Below are positions 50,886 through 64,000 of a stretch of 64,000 nucleotides of DNA, one piece after another. Positions within the stretch are counted from its first letter, which is position 1. Every line of letters starts with the position of its first letter. Below the pieces are notes generated by a model. That model saw nothing but the letters and a program-made list of their open reading frames with translations, was not told where the DNA came from and did not search any database. Origin of the DNA: Psettodes erumei (Eukaryota > Chordata > Actinopteri > Pleuronectiformes > Psettodidae); the NCBI GenBank assembly GCA_016785225.1, contig JAFBJZ010000377.1, positions 1,798,001 to 1,862,000 on the forward strand. Direction: 5' to 3'. The position numbers and the translations under genes were made by a program.

Positions 50886-53800
50886 TAATTATATATATTA
50901 TTATCAACATCTAGCATAGCATTTTATCCTTATCAGTACATCACAAGTCTTAAAGTAAAGAAAAATTATACTACACAACTACCCAGTGACATATCTGAGG
51001 TTTTAGGTGAAACTCACTGGAACATTGAGCTTATAATGGCCTCAAATCCAATAAATGAAAAAGTTAAATTATGATTAAGTAAAACCACAAAGATTTAGTC
51101 ACAGTAATCTCTACTCAACTAAAACTGTGTCAGCAATCTTTCTCACTTCATAGAGGCAAACAAGAGGCAACTACTCAGTGAGCTCTTTACAGCCAACTTT
51201 AGTTAGCAGAATGGGACACAACGCCACTTTGATGCTGAAGTCGATTAGATTGCCCTAATAACACACAAGGAGGTGTTACAACCAAGCATGACAGCTCATT
51301 TGGCTAATGGTATATTGACTAACAATGAGAAAGACTGATCGATCTCACTTGAGCAGTAAGAGGCATGTCAGTGTTGTGCTAGCAGTGAGAAGAAATAAGC
51401 TGGCGGAAGCTGCATGAAGAACAAATGAATGCATTACATTGTAAAGTAACTTTGTAATGCATCTTGTAATCAATGTTTTTCTCTCCCTCTCTCTTGTATA
51501 TCTTATAATACAGTGCTGGAGAGTTTACACCTGTTTGGTTACTAGATGTTTCTGACAGAAATTCCTCTGATGTGGTCATGTGGTCATGCTGCTTTTCATT
51601 CATTTTATCAGCCAAAACCTCAGAGCGGTTATTTAGCAAACAATGACAAACTCTGTTTGACGGCTAAGTGATCAAAAAGGACATAAAAATCCTTATCTTT
51701 GAATTCTAGAAGGATCTCTCTTCACAAAATATATTAAGGTAAGGTTCTTTCTCTCTGGGATGCAACAACAGTATGAACACACTATGTCCACTCACACTAT
51801 CATGCATGTCTCCAATGTTGTGGAATAGCTGTGGTGACCTGTGGGACCAGCTATTAAACTGTGAAGAAATCTGCAGGTTCTGCAATGATCTTGTGTATTC
51901 CTATAAGAGTAGACGCACGTAGCAGTTAGAGATGCTATAAGATGCTGTAGCCAGAGGAGGACTCTATCAGGTGTGATGATAGATCTTCTCAGCAGGCTGG
52001 GATGCCCTGGCTGAAGATGAAACAGACCTGCTCACTGGGGTGAGGGCTTCAGTAATGAGATAACTGGATCAGTCATGTGTGCGTCTTTTGTCCAGACCTG
52101 ATTATTTCATTGCATCCTCACAGATGCGTGGCCACATCCTGGAAAATGATTTGACATGGACCGATGTGAAGACATCCTCAGATGAATCCTGCTAATGAGA
52201 AACACCAACAGAATTTTGTTCCAGTCACAAGGATATATGATGAGTGTGAGTGATAATTATTACCAGCAAATCACAGACTTTAAATTGTGTTTTTGTGTCA
52301 CCAGAGTTACTCAGTATAATGCAACAGTTCAACTCAGTATTGCTTGTGCCCCAGCTGCTCTCGGTCACACACATCTCATCTGCTCTTCCTCCTCGCCTGC
52401 TATGAGCTAATATTTAATTTAGGAAATGTGTTCATAAAACTGGGGCTTTTGAGGGAAAACTGGAGAGGAATGATAATGAGGCAGGGAGGATCTGGGTCTC
52501 AAAGCTAACTATTAACCACATTAGTCTGTGTCAGCAGTTTTACAGCCCTTATCTTTGACTAGTTTTTCTGGAGCGAGTAATTAACGCTATCTGGATGTTA
52601 TCCACAGAGGAGGAGTCATGAGGAAAATAAGGAGAAAAACAGCTTGGTAAGGTCACTGATGTTCAGCCCAGTTACATGAAGCTTTTATCATTTAAAATGC
52701 AGACAGCAACAAAACTACTAGTTCTCGGTCTGATCTGACCTGTGGTCACCATTCAGAGCTGTTGGCTTTGGACAGCACTGAGTTTGTATATTTACTGCTG
52801 AGATGAAAATCATTACATGTTGTGTCTCTAAAATGGACTGTATGATCATTTTGATCCATTATGCTGCTCAGCCTGCACGCTTGTCTTAATTTCCACTGGG
52901 TCAGTTGTGGGTAAGTTGATGGAGGCCTTGATTAAACACTGGGTTCAACAAGACCAAAAAAGCACCATCCCAAGCTTGATTATTGAAGGATAAACTGAGA
53001 TAAGATTTCATTCATTCATTCAATGTTTATATGCTAGATGTAGTTTTGCAAGTTGTAGAAAAAAAATAATTGCTGATTGAAATTGTGTTCACTGATAATG
53101 TATGTGGCTATTTTCTTCGTTTTTCAGGGGTTCATGAAGTGCTTCATCCCATGTTTAGGCTACAAGGCCACTTTGGTTTAGTTCATGTGGTGGAAAGATG
53201 GACAAAATAATGTTCTCGATATTTTCTATCATTAGGATCTGAAATGCAGTGGTATTTTCATTGGAGACGGTTTGGATCACACCTCCCAGCAGTCCCAGCG
53301 GTGTGGGTATTCCTTTAACCATAGACAGTCTTTAAACAAGTAGTAGTTTTTATCAGGTACATTTAACACAACCTCAAATATAGAGCTGCAAATCACAAAA
53401 CAGTCATGTAAAATATCTGCAGCTGCAGTGATGAGAATGCAAATGTTTTATAACCATAGTAGATGTCCACTTCTGGACACCTCATAAAATTTAAATAGAG
53501 CAGAAAATAATAAAAAATAAACTTTCCATCTTATAAAAGCTTTGACCAGCACTTGCCCTTGTGTATCACTTTTTTGTGGTCACTGGGCATGATTCTGTGG
53601 CTGTTTGAGGTTGAAAATCCTTACTAATATAGTCAAACACATGTGACCTGGCAGTGGAAAAGTGAGGTAGTCTCCTGTGGTGCCCAGGGAGCCCTGAGCC
53701 GGATGGAGGGAGATGGATAAAAGCTCTTTATCTACACTTTGGCTGCACTGAATTTTACTACAAGGTTTCGTGTCATGTATTCCCTTGGATTTTACCAGGG

Positions 53801-56800
53801 AGCTGCCTCTTTGCTAGATGTGTTATCAAAAACATCATCAAGCTACCAGCAGGGGACTTTGGCCCCTTTAGTTACTCTGAGCGATTGGCTGGCCAGTGGG
53901 ATTTTTCACAGGGAAAAGCCATTTCAGAAACATGCCGTATCTGTCAGCGTTTTTGGGGAAAGCACAAATAAGCATGTTATACACTGGTGGGGAAGGAAGA
54001 ATGGGGAGGGAGGGAGGAGGAGTGGAGGGAAATGATGGACAAGGACAGAGCAGTGTTGATGTGGAGAGAGCAGGATGGTGAAGGAGAATGAGGGGGCAGT
54101 GGAGTGAGAGAGCCGAGACAGATTGATAGATGGACAGGTGGTTAGAGGGGCAGACCAATCAGAAAGAGAGAGAGAGAGAGAAGCAGAGGAGGAATGAGAG
54201 CAAATCATCAGATAGAAAATAGCAGGTAGTGGTTTCTCTGCTGCCTCCTGTAATGACACCGGTGGGAGGTGATTACTGGGTAGAAAATGAACGCCAGGTC
54301 CCCCCCCCACTGATCACCAGAGAGCCTTGTCCAAGTCGAACGCTTCCAGAAAGACCTTCCACAGAGAAGGCAATTTACTTCCTCTGTGCTACATGAACAA
54401 GGTCATTTTAAAGGTCACATCTCACTAGCATATTTTCAGATCAGACTATACAACATGTGTATTGCATTTGCTGAAGTACAGTGAGACTTAGACATTAATT
54501 ACTATGGTAGGGGCATAGCAACGCCTCAGCTCAAATGACTGCAGGAGGAAATCTGTGCATGTCTGACTTCCCTACTAAAGATTGAAAAGCAGGTAAACTA
54601 TTCCATGTAACTCCACTGTTCTCTGAGCTCCCTCTTTGTGGTACAGTGAGTAGGTTAGTTTTTACTTATATAATATAAAGAATATTATGACCAGGATGAT
54701 TTGTGATTCATTAACTCTTCCTCTATTGTCATCATCAGGAGAAGCATTGCCACTGTTAGCATCTTAGTATGCTGATATTAGCATCTAGCTGTGTCGACCC
54801 ACACAGCTGCTGCCATGGCTACAGAGATGGGAAAGATCCCCGTGTTAATGACCTGTGAGAATTCACATCTTTTGACAAGTCAGCCATATTACAGCCTTTA
54901 CAAAAAGAGTTTTCCAGTAATAATTATAAAGCTGATGTGAATGTTGTTTACAAGTGGGAATTATGGTAGAACTGATATTATGCAAACATGGCATTAGTCT
55001 TGTTGCTGAGGAAACAAGCTAAAACTACATGTCTTAATGCAACTAATTATGAATCTGCAGGCATCTTAATGGTTTAGAGTTGGATGAAAACAAACCTAAT
55101 AAACAGACCTGGAATATTTTATTCCTATAATACTCACTGATTAGAATGATTGAAACAATCTGTGAATTTGGCAGCATCGCTAAATAGAGATGAGAGAAGT
55201 ATGAACAGTTATTATGACAAAAATAATTTCAATATTCAACACACTTCACAGACTGACTTCCTTGTTCAAGTTTTTTTGTAAAATAATATTGCTGACATTT
55301 TGGGTGTGTTGCAGGAAAAAAATGTTTTTTGATATGTGAATTCCAACCTTTTTGATGAAAACCCTGATCCCTTGAGGTGAAGTATCTGAAGGTCTACATG
55401 TTCATGGTTCTGACCAACTCTCTTTTTGCAAATTAAAAATTAAATAAAACTCAGAGAAAAAAACTGAATTTCATTTCTTTTCCATCACTTGAAACATTTT
55501 AGGAATCATATTTACTTTGGGAATGAAACTGCTTTACTGATCAGAGTGTTATCATGTCTGATAAAAATAAGGACCAGAACTAAAAAAATCTTTGCATGGA
55601 AACAGACCAAATGAGAATGTGGTCACACCCTTTGATCTTAAAACAGGGAAACCCCCCAACCCCACAAAAAAACAAAAACAAAAAACAAAAAAACAATCTG
55701 CATGGCTAAACACCGCTGGGGAAATGTGTTTACCTGAGTGAATTTAAATTCCAAGTCATGATTGAATCGATCCGTGTTCAGCACAACTTGTTCTGCAGCC
55801 TGAGAAGGAGCTGCAATGCTCCAGACTGTTAGATATCAGAATAGGAGAATGGAGGTGCGATATTGGTGTGACTTTGAGAGTGAGCAAGTGAGGAGAAACT
55901 GCAAATGAAATGAGGTGGGGTAAAGCATAATGGGAGATAAACCCAAACAGGGAGCACGAATGGTATTACTGGATGCGACCGACATGTGGGGGTTTAGCAA
56001 GAACAATGTACAGATCCACTGTTTTGTGAGACAAGAGGATTAGCAGAATGTCTCCTGCATAACTTTAGCCATAGACACCAAGACAGCAATGTGACAGAAA
56101 TGCAGGATGAAAGGTTGTGGAGATGGATCATCCCCACAGTGCTGTTAGTGGACACAAGACAACTACAGGTGACTCAGTTTGCTTCACATGATATCTGAAT
56201 GGCAGCTGAAGGCTGGATTCAACATTCATTCACTTCAGAGTATCACAAGAAACAGCAGCAGTTGTTTGAATGCGTGGGATGGTTGTTATTTGTTTTTCTG
56301 TTTTGTTTTTTTGTAGCCCACCCACAGGGGAAATATGATTTGGCAATATTTGATTCCTCAAAATGCTCCCTTCACAAGTGTTTCAATTTCCGTTTGTGAA
56401 GGTGTTTGTAAGTTTGCAAAAGAAGCCAAGAAGAAGTCAAGAGCGGAAAAGGAAAGAGATGAGGCGACAGCTATGCAAATGTTATTCAGTGGCTATGAGC
56501 TGCACATTTCATGTTGTACTTTAATAATTCTTTACAGTGTCATGTCATGACACTCATAGTTTGAATTGTATCCTGAACTCTGAGCAGTTGCTAATGTGGA
56601 GAGGGTAGTTAAATGAATTGTTTATGGCATTACTTATGGTTTCATATGGTATTTACTGTTTATGCACAACAGGGAGGTGAGCCCAGAGTAAATGGAGGGC
56701 ATGAAAGAAGCACAAATGGGAGTCCGTGTTCATTTGAGTGTTTTTATTCACTGTATTTTGCAGATGTAACATTCATTAAATTTGTCCATGTGCCATAATT

Positions 56801-59800
56801 TTGTGAGCCAGTCAGGAGGGAGACTCTCAGACAAAACCTGTGGACACTGGGGATGCCAGAGCTCATCAAGGTGTCAGTATCTTGTGTGTGGTGAAACGGC
56901 AGGGGAGGGTTTTCAGTGGACAGCCCTGTTGATTAGCAGAGAGTGCTAGCGATTAGATTGAGGAGAATGAGAACTCTCGGGAGTTGTGGCAGTTCATCAG
57001 CGTCACTATCAGAACATGCTGGTGAAGTACAGAGCTTCAGCTGGCTCAGGCAGTGAAATGCACACATGCAAATGCAAAACGTGTTGCAGAGCAGAAGGCT
57101 GAAGCTTTGGAGCACCAGCATAGCAGCACAACAGGGTGAAGTCACGTAGCCTCAACCCCATCTCACAGCACGAGAATGACCTTGAGGAAAGATTACTGGG
57201 GTCAGACAGGAGAAGCTGGGCAGACAAATGATTTTTTACCAGCTTGATTGACTGGATAAAGCTGGTCTTAAGAAGGGACTGAAATCATTGAAGCTGTGGT
57301 CTTGGTCCTTTCCCCAGATAACTGCCACATAACGTACGTGCACGCATTGCAGAGCCTGCTGTTGCTGCTGTTGAGCCTGTTTGTTCCTGATGAACAGCCG
57401 GAGGGTTTGGTCTTCCAAGAGGTAAGGTCAGTGTATGTAACAACTGGTGTGGGGGATGCCTGCGAGATAGAAAAGCAGTATGTTTCATCACAACAGAAGC
57501 CTCTGTGAAGCAACCAGAGGCAGCCGTGAGAAAAATCCAATTAAATGAGGGAACCAGCGCTCCACAACACAGCAGCACAATGTGAAACATTGGAGGAACA
57601 TCTTGCTTTTGTATATGATGACAAGGATTTTGAACGCATTCCACTTGCACGACACTCCACCTTTACAACAAATCTTACACATCAGTGCCAAAACCTCTGC
57701 ACCACTAATTAAAGGACCATCTCTGAGTTCTGCAGAACTATGGGTGGGTTTTAGAGTCAAGGTCACTCTTCTCCCAGGACACCCAGTTCCTAGGATTCAA
57801 CATATGTTTGACTCCCATGCATGCTATAGGTAATAACCATGGTAATTACTCAAGAATAGACAGTTTGGTACTTATGAAGGTAAAAAACATTTCTCTAATG
57901 TATGGATTTTGTATTATTGACATGACCTCTCATTAGCCATTTCTTTACTGCTTTCTTATTCCTAGTCTTTGCAAAAAAAAATCATCTGTCTGGTTGTATT
58001 CTCATTCAGATCAATCCTGTCATCTTTTGATGTGCCAGTGCAGGGAGAAGCTCCTTGTGTTCTAAAAGAAACACAGAGAACACGTAACTCAGCTCAGGTT
58101 TCCCCCATAGGTTGCTTTCATGGCCCGCATTACTGGAGAGGTTATTCCCTTTGTACTCCTGCCTTCATCTTCCTCTCCTTCTCTTTTTCTCACCCTCCAT
58201 CTCTCCTTCCTTTTTTCTGTCTCCTTCACTCCATCTGCAGCAGGCTCCACTCCTCCTTTGTTGTTGCAGCATCTCTGGCTCACCCCCGTTGGCTGTCCCT
58301 TTGAGGGCGTTGTGTCAAACACTTCAAAAGGATTTGTAGCTGTAGCTGCCTGTTTTAGCTCCAGTGTATAGGCACATATGTGGGTTTCCACCATACAGCT
58401 CAGGTGCCTTTATATTATACCCTCCTGTATGTACGGAGCTTGTTCTTCAGAGTGAACCTTCTCCTCTTGGCTGATCTTTGGAGGCTATATTCCCAAGAGG
58501 AGGTGATCCTATCGTGATCCATCCCTCTCTCTCAATCCAAGGGTAAGAATACACAAATCTCAGAGTGCACAGTATGCAGTTTTGATTGTCCGTGCAAATG
58601 CTCAGAAGGCTGTGGCAGGTTTTTTTTCAGTGTTTCCCTCGGCCTCCCACTCAGATGCTCATATCTGTATCTCTTTCTGCCGTTTGCTCTCTTGCTGTCA
58701 TTCTCAATCTCTGTTTTTGTTTGTTCCTGCTAGCTTTGTACCTCTGGTGCAAAACACGTGCATTCGAGGGAACAGAGGCACTTGGAGAGGCAGCAGGGTA
58801 ATTTGACACCGCTGTAGGTGGCGGTTTGCATCTGGCTGGCTTTCTCTGGGGTTTCTTCGACTACCTCTATCAACCTGTTTTTCAATTAAATTCAAACAGT
58901 GTTATCGACACAGTGGGTCACCCATTTTCTCTTCATTTGCGATCTCTCTCAGCACTGCCAAATCCGCTCGTTTCCAAGTTTCATCAATTTGTCACTCCCA
59001 GCTGCTCCTGCACTTTCTGGCCACAACTATTGAAGGGATTTCACAGTCACATTCCAGACAGAAGCTCCCAGGACATTTAAAAAGATGAAGAAAAAGAGGA
59101 TGCGCCCACATGAAACTAAAGAGTTGGTGGCTGACATGTCATCAAGGTATACAATGCCTCAATATGTGTGGAGGCTGCATTGCTTTGTCCTACCATCCCA
59201 TATGCTCTTTCTTTTGACTTCTGTCTTGTCATGTGCAGGTCATACCACGGAGGGCGGGAGCGATCGGTTTCTCTTCGTATGAACAGGCGCTGGACGCATG
59301 TTTGCACGCTGTACGCTGAGCAGAAGGCTCCCTCAACTACACAATACCCCCACGGATTAAGCAAATTCAGCCTGATGATCTCCCTCACATACTCTCATCC
59401 ACATAAAGCATGCTGTTAATAACTTTCCACTGCTGATACAAGGCATTAACATCCTGAAAGGAGTTGGCCAGTCGGTCCACTTTAATTAATCCCAGGCTAT
59501 TTGTCTTCTCCATCCCCTTCAGTCATTCTCTCACTCTCAGTCATCCACCCCACCTCCACAGCTCTTTCTATTTCCATCTTCCTCACCGTACCGCTTCCTC
59601 TACTTTAAGTCTTCCAGTTACTAACCCTTTTTTTAAAGATGGAATGCACTGCATAGAACTGGCTTACAACTGGGCACACATTCAGAGAATATATATATGG
59701 TGGTTCTGTCAGTAGTTCTGTCTAAAACTATCAATATCCAACTCTAAAGCTCACTAATTTGTAGAAAACCTGAAGAGGGGAAAGTGACTGTTTTTTTAAA

Positions 59801-61560
59801 GGTCCTCTTGTCTCTAAGTTAAGCATTTGAATGGTATCACAATAGCATGTGAATAAGCTGTTTGCTGTTGCTTCATATCTAAAAGACAGTAAGGAGATTT
59901 GGATTAATCTTCTCAATTAACTCTTGCTAAGACTGCAAATCAACGTGTTTCCCAAAATGTCCAATTGACAATTGTCGTTCAGTAGCAATTTAAGATTTGA
60001 ATACTTTGCCAGTGCAGGTGCATTTTCTTTTGTTTCATGATATGCCATTATTTCCTGAAGTATAGTCATCATCAAAAACCTTAATCATTACCTTAATGCT
60101 CAGTGATAATATCACCTCCTTTAGGAGATGTGAAAAAATGGCAGCATAACACTGTCAGTATCACTCTGTGATATTTGTGTTATTTGACACACAGCCAGAA
60201 AGTGGAGAAAGGTCCACATCAGGATGGGCTGCATGACAACTTGATGACAGCTTGAGTCAGTCACACTGACAAATATGGCAAACACAGTTACATAACATCA
60301 GCACAAGTGAACTGACTCCGCTGCATCCCGACTTCAGGTCACACACCAGGGGAACATTTGGCTCATTCATTGGGGAGTACAACTTTTATCATTTCATGGC
60401 ACGAAATGAACCTCGTATATCTGTGGGGGATTCAAGGGCTGTTAATCAGGACTAAGAGAAATATGTGATGGTTAAACTTTTTTTCTGGCTCAAAATGTGT
60501 TCAAAATCTCCTTTTTCTTCAATTGCATTAAATTCTGAATAGAAATACCATCCTTAGCTTAGGAAATGAAAAGTTTTGGTTAATATTAACATACCAACAA
60601 AAAGGATTTCAGAATTGTTGCAATTTTATATTGAGCTATATTTGTCTCATTTCCGAGTTTATAATCAAACTTCTCTTTACATGAAAATAATTTCTCTGAA
60701 AAATATAATTTATGCACTTTGTACTGTAATCTTTTTTCTGTACTTCAGGGGGAAATCCACCAATTTAAACAACAAAGTCTGTTGGGTACCACAGCATATG
60801 TGAGAAAAAAGGTTTTGCGCCTGTGAGGTCTGATGTTGAATCAGCATTGCTTGAGGCTGAAGTTTAAAAAAGAGAAAAAAGGCTCAGGCTCAGTAGGCCA
60901 CTCCTCATTCCTGCTCCAGGCTAGAGGCTCCTGGCTATATTAGCCTGTACTAGCATAACACGCCCAACCAAAGTGTCAGAACTAAAGTTGCATTCTGTGT
61001 AAGGTAAGAAGGCATGAAATAAAAAAGCAGAAATGTGCTGCATTGACTCTGACTCTCTCTGCAGGTCAAGACAAGGACAAGGACAGGACAAGATAGGCAG
61101 TAGGTGATTTTTTAAACAGAGGGGGTGGCCCAATTGGAGCAACCCCCCTGCTCCCACACCACCAACAAACACACCCACATGAATTATGGCACTGTAGCAG
61201 CTGAGTGTGGTGCAGGGCCATTTTCTTGAGTCACATTGCCTGCTTCACTCCCAGGTTACAACAAACATCTTTAATCAAAACTATATCTGTATTAACATCG
61301 CTCCAAAATATTTACTCTTAGACTTGGCTTGGTCTTGGGTGGTCTTTCAACAGCACAGATAAAAAAGAATGATCATAGATACAGTAAAATAAAGGATTTA
61401 AGCATTTTAGCAATACTACACACAGTAGTGTGTCTCCATGATCCTGTTTCTCTTCTGTGACAACATGTAGCATAGGGATGGTAGATTCACGGTGCTGTCC
61501 ATGGTGCTGAAGGCGATACTATATATTATATAGGTGACATTTAATGGAGTGTACCATAGT
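50886..61560. other. Gene-poor stretch
   Basis: No coding exon recognised on either strand. It contains a purine-rich block (53985-54185), a CT-rich block (58140-58240), low-complexity A/C runs (55650-55700) and a possible conserved element at 52460-52630. It could be intergenic or a large intron of a gene outside the window. Confidence 0.4.
53985..54185 (+). repeat. Purine-rich (GGA/GAG) low-complexity block
   Basis: A long run of G and A with gggagggagggaggaggag and a terminal (GA)n at about 54164-54182. It may adopt triplex (H-DNA) forms. The frames running through it are compositional artefacts. Confidence 0.7.
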
Positions 61561-61570
61561 GTACCTAAAG

Positions 61571-61797
61571 CACCATGGACATTGCCATGTCTTTATCAGT
61601 TCACAGCACCATAGGCAGTGCCATAATAACAGCACGGATTTATCAGTACACAGCGCCATGGACAGCGCCATGTCCTTATCACTACACAGCACCATGGACA
61701 GTGTCATGTCTTTATCACTACACAGCACCATGGACAGTGTCAGGTCTTTATCACTATACAGCACCATGGACAATGTCATGTATTTACCAGGACACGG
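61571..61797 (+). repeat. 36-bp tandem repeat (minisatellite), about six units
   Basis: Unit starts at 61571, 61607, 61654, 61690, 61726 and 61762. Each unit begins with a CACCATGGACAGTGTCATG-like core and ends in tatcactacacag. The second unit carries an 11-bp insertion. Because the unit is a multiple of 3, several frames on both strands stay open (101-126 codons), giving repetitive peptides that need not be real proteins. An inverted partial unit, ggtgctgtccatggtgctg, lies at 61491-61509. Confidence 0.9.
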
Positions 61798-61939
61798 CAC
61801 AGGCAGACTGCTGTTATCTCAGAGCCATGGCCGGGGTCATAGAGTTTAACTTGCACAAAACGGATCGCAGGTTAACAAGGGGCATGGGTTTTGGTCATTT
61901 TCAAGAGGGATGGTACCTCACATCAAAAAGCCTACTGAA

Positions 61940-62160
61940 TATAGGGGTCCAATGAGACATGAGTACTCAATAAGCGAGACAGAGCCTTAAGTGATTTGGC
62001 TCCTTCTCCATGGACCCAGCTCCCAGTTTGTATTTGGGGGGCAGACAACCTCTCTACATTTAAAGATGCACTTTATGCTTACCTCTTTGATAAAGTTTAC
62101 AGTTAGGACTGGTTCAGGTAAATTCATCCCTTAGTTCTGCTGCCTGCCTGCTGGTAAAAA
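61940..62160 (+). mobile_element. LINE (L2-like) 3' end fragment
   Basis: The plus strand encodes DNLSTFKDALYAYLFDKVYS (about 62046-62105), the terminal tail of L2-type fish LINE polyproteins. It is followed by ggactggttcaggtaaattc and atcccttagttctgctgcc, which resembles the family's 3' UTR. The copy is 5'-truncated. Confidence 0.55.
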
Positions 62161-63560
62161 AAAATCTGAGGGTGGAACCTGCACTGAATAGTGGAATTTC
62201 ACACTGATGCTTTTCAAAAGACAGTAACTCATGTTCATATAATTTCTTGTGCTTCTGTTTGTCTGTATATTCCAGTGTTGTGCATTATACTTTTATGGAG
62301 TGGTGTAACCACAACTCATTGATCTTATCCTCAAAAAGCTGCTCTGACCTTTCTTTCATCATTTGAATGTCACACAGACTTTGACACCAGTGTGGAGCCT
62401 GCCTATTGATCGCTCTGGGGAAAACTGTTTTAAAGTGAGCTGAGTAAATTACCTGTGTAATCTTTCATCACTCTTTAGTTCCACATACAGTGTTTAAATG
62501 ATCTTATTTCTGTTCAATAATAATGTTTATGGAAGAAATATATTTTGAGATTTCTACTGTGTAGAGAGAAAGAGAATTTAGAAATTTCGGATTTAGAAGA
62601 AAGTGGATGCTTCTTTTCAGGCAGATTGTTTCATTAACTTTACCGAATCCAAGAGCAAAAAAAGACATCATTAGATGTGTTCATTAGCCTCACACTGCGC
62701 TCTTGTCACCAACAAAAAATTAGAGTGGAGCTCAGTTGCACCCAAAGTAATTTGGACATAGTTTCAACTTCTCTGTGAGTTTGTTAGTGTGGGTCTGATC
62801 GCCAGTTACCCTTCACACATCCATGTTTCCCTCTACCTTGTAAATGATGAAATATGGTGTGTGTGTAGAATCATAACATTCAACCATGGGTGCATGTCAG
62901 TCATGTAGCAATACATTCATAATGGACCAACTTAGTCTTTTATATTTGATATATATCAACTCAAAAACAACTCTTCTTCCAAACGCACCCAGGAGAAGCA
63001 CAGAGAAAGAACAGAAACTGGCTGGAACATGGAAAGGTGCGTTTGTTGCTGAAATCGCAGATCCTGCCCTCAGACTGACTGTGACAGTGAATGATTAATG
63101 GGCTCTTTTCCTCTGTAATTACAGTCAAGGTGCCCATGAGGGAGGCGTTTAACCTACTTATCTGATGAAGGTGCACAGTGGCTGCCTGTAGGTGAGCACT
63201 GTGGCAATGAAGCATGGATAGAAGTGGTAACTGGTAAAAGAAGATGAATCTGTTGATTAGGTAAAAGCTGAAATGGCCTTCAATAAACAAAGTAACTAAT
63301 TTGAAAGTAGTGGATACTTACAGTGTGAACATCCATAACTAATTTTTAAATTTGCAATTCAGAAAGAAACAGACAATACAAACTGATCTTTTCATTCTAT
63401 TAATTATCATTAATCACTATCTTTTTTCTTTTCATATAAATTGCAAATATGTTATATTGTGTGGTTGATGTGGTCACTGTTGTCCTTTTTGTGGTAAAAT
63501 TCCAAATAAGATAAAACAACACAAATTATGGCCCAATTGGACATTTATGTATGTATATAT
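62161..63560. other. No gene seen
   Basis: Non-coding by inspection. A 109-codon minus-strand frame at 62961-63290 is not recognisable. Confidence 0.4.
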
Positions 63561-63564
63561 AGAC

Positions 63565-63710
63565 CCAGACCACACTGGACAATGGATATATCCCATCTAA
63601 CTTAATCATTTCCCAGGATCCCCCAGTAGAAGTAGGAAAAACCTACTGGGGAGAGGGACATCTGGCTTAGCATGCTGTCACCCTGACCTTGCCCCCTGAT
63701 ATGTGGTGTA
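63565..63710 (+). mobile_element. Non-LTR retrotransposon 3' tail fragment
   Basis: The stretch ggatatatcccatctaac, then caggatcccccagtagaagt, ctactggggagagggacatc and gcttagcatgctgtcaccct parallels the 3' terminal sequence of an abundant teleost LINE (3' tail with ggatccccc-aggagga-gctgg and ctgctgcca-cgcgacc). No coding part is attached. Confidence 0.45.
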
Positions 63711-64000
63711 GGGAGGGATGGAAATTATGGTTTCACTTTGGTACTGTATGCTCCTTTAATTAAAACAGGACTCCTCCTCCAGCACTGCACTGAAAAATCC
63801 CATTAAAAGTCATATCTTAAAGGAGCCTGGAGGAGACACATAACTTTTCAATAAGTTTAAAAACTTAGAATAAACCAGAATCATCCTCTTTTTTTAAGGG
63901 AGTTTTTTCATCAGTTTTTGTGTTGGTTACCTGGCAACAGTGTTGCCTTGACTTCAGTTTAACCACTGGGATGCCAATCACATCCTGTGCACACCTTTTG

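Noticed and set aside
53868..54310. Pro/Ser-rich minus-strand and Gly-rich plus-strand frames
   Set aside because: Produced by the purine-rich repeat block. Both strands are open for the same trivial reason.
61519..61955. Repetitive proteins on both strands over the 36-bp array
   Set aside because: Frames stay open because the unit length is a multiple of three. No start context, splice sites or flanking coding sequence supports a gene.
1..64000. Search for a novel prokaryotic-style system (CRISPR, defence island, toxin-antitoxin, integron)
   Set aside because: The window is vertebrate nuclear DNA with spliced genes and eukaryotic retroelements. No spaced direct-repeat arrays or operon structure were found.

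Overview
The window is nuclear DNA of a ray-finned (teleost) fish. The protein-coding genes are split into many short exons with GT-AG introns, the intergenic DNA is rich in CA/TG microsatellites, and several repeats read as typical teleost transposon families. There are no prokaryotic operons, CRISPR arrays or phage modules, and no new defence- or toxin-type system was found.

Three genes can be built exon by exon with every splice phase consistent. (1) slc5a6, the sodium-dependent multivitamin transporter, lies on the minus strand at 4800-10972. It has 16 coding exons and 639 codons, with a spliced 5' UTR that can be followed upstream to about 12.1 kb and possibly to a CpG-rich block near 17.9 kb. 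(2) rpl7l1, an L7-like ribosome-biogenesis protein of the uL30 family, is on the minus strand at 20939-24200, with 6 exons and 248 aa. Its promoter carries a perfect CRE 34 bp upstream of the ATG. (3) A secreted leucine-rich-repeat protein is on the plus strand at 37352-39586, with 6 coding exons and 357 aa. It has LRRNT and LRRCT caps but I cannot name the orthologue.

Layout: 1-4.8 kb is probably slc5a6 3' UTR and/or downstream intergenic DNA. It holds a CTCF-type motif, a perfect DR1 nuclear-receptor element and a palindrome that forms polyadenylation signals on both strands. Next come slc5a6 (4.8-11 kb), its probable 5' introns and two CpG-rich blocks (11-20 kb), and rpl7l1 (20.4-24.2 kb). 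From 24.3 to 37.3 kb there is a gene-poor, repeat-bearing stretch: nested Tc1-like DNA transposon and LINE pieces, a Ty3/gypsy Gag relic, an I/Nimb-like LINE relic, microsatellites, and a few AT-rich blocks that look like conserved non-coding DNA. The LRR gene follows. From 39.8 kb to the end I see no convincing coding exon, only repeats (a tRNA-like SINE copy, LINE 3' ends, possible LTRs, a 36-bp minisatellite), simple sequence and candidate regulatory motifs.

slc5a6 (vitamin uptake at the plasma membrane) and rpl7l1 (nucleolar 60S maturation) are housekeeping-type genes in head-to-tail order on the same strand. The LRR gene faces the other way and shows no functional link to them. Boundaries of transposon relics, UTRs and regulatory sites are approximate. 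Family calls rest on recognised motifs, not on database searches.
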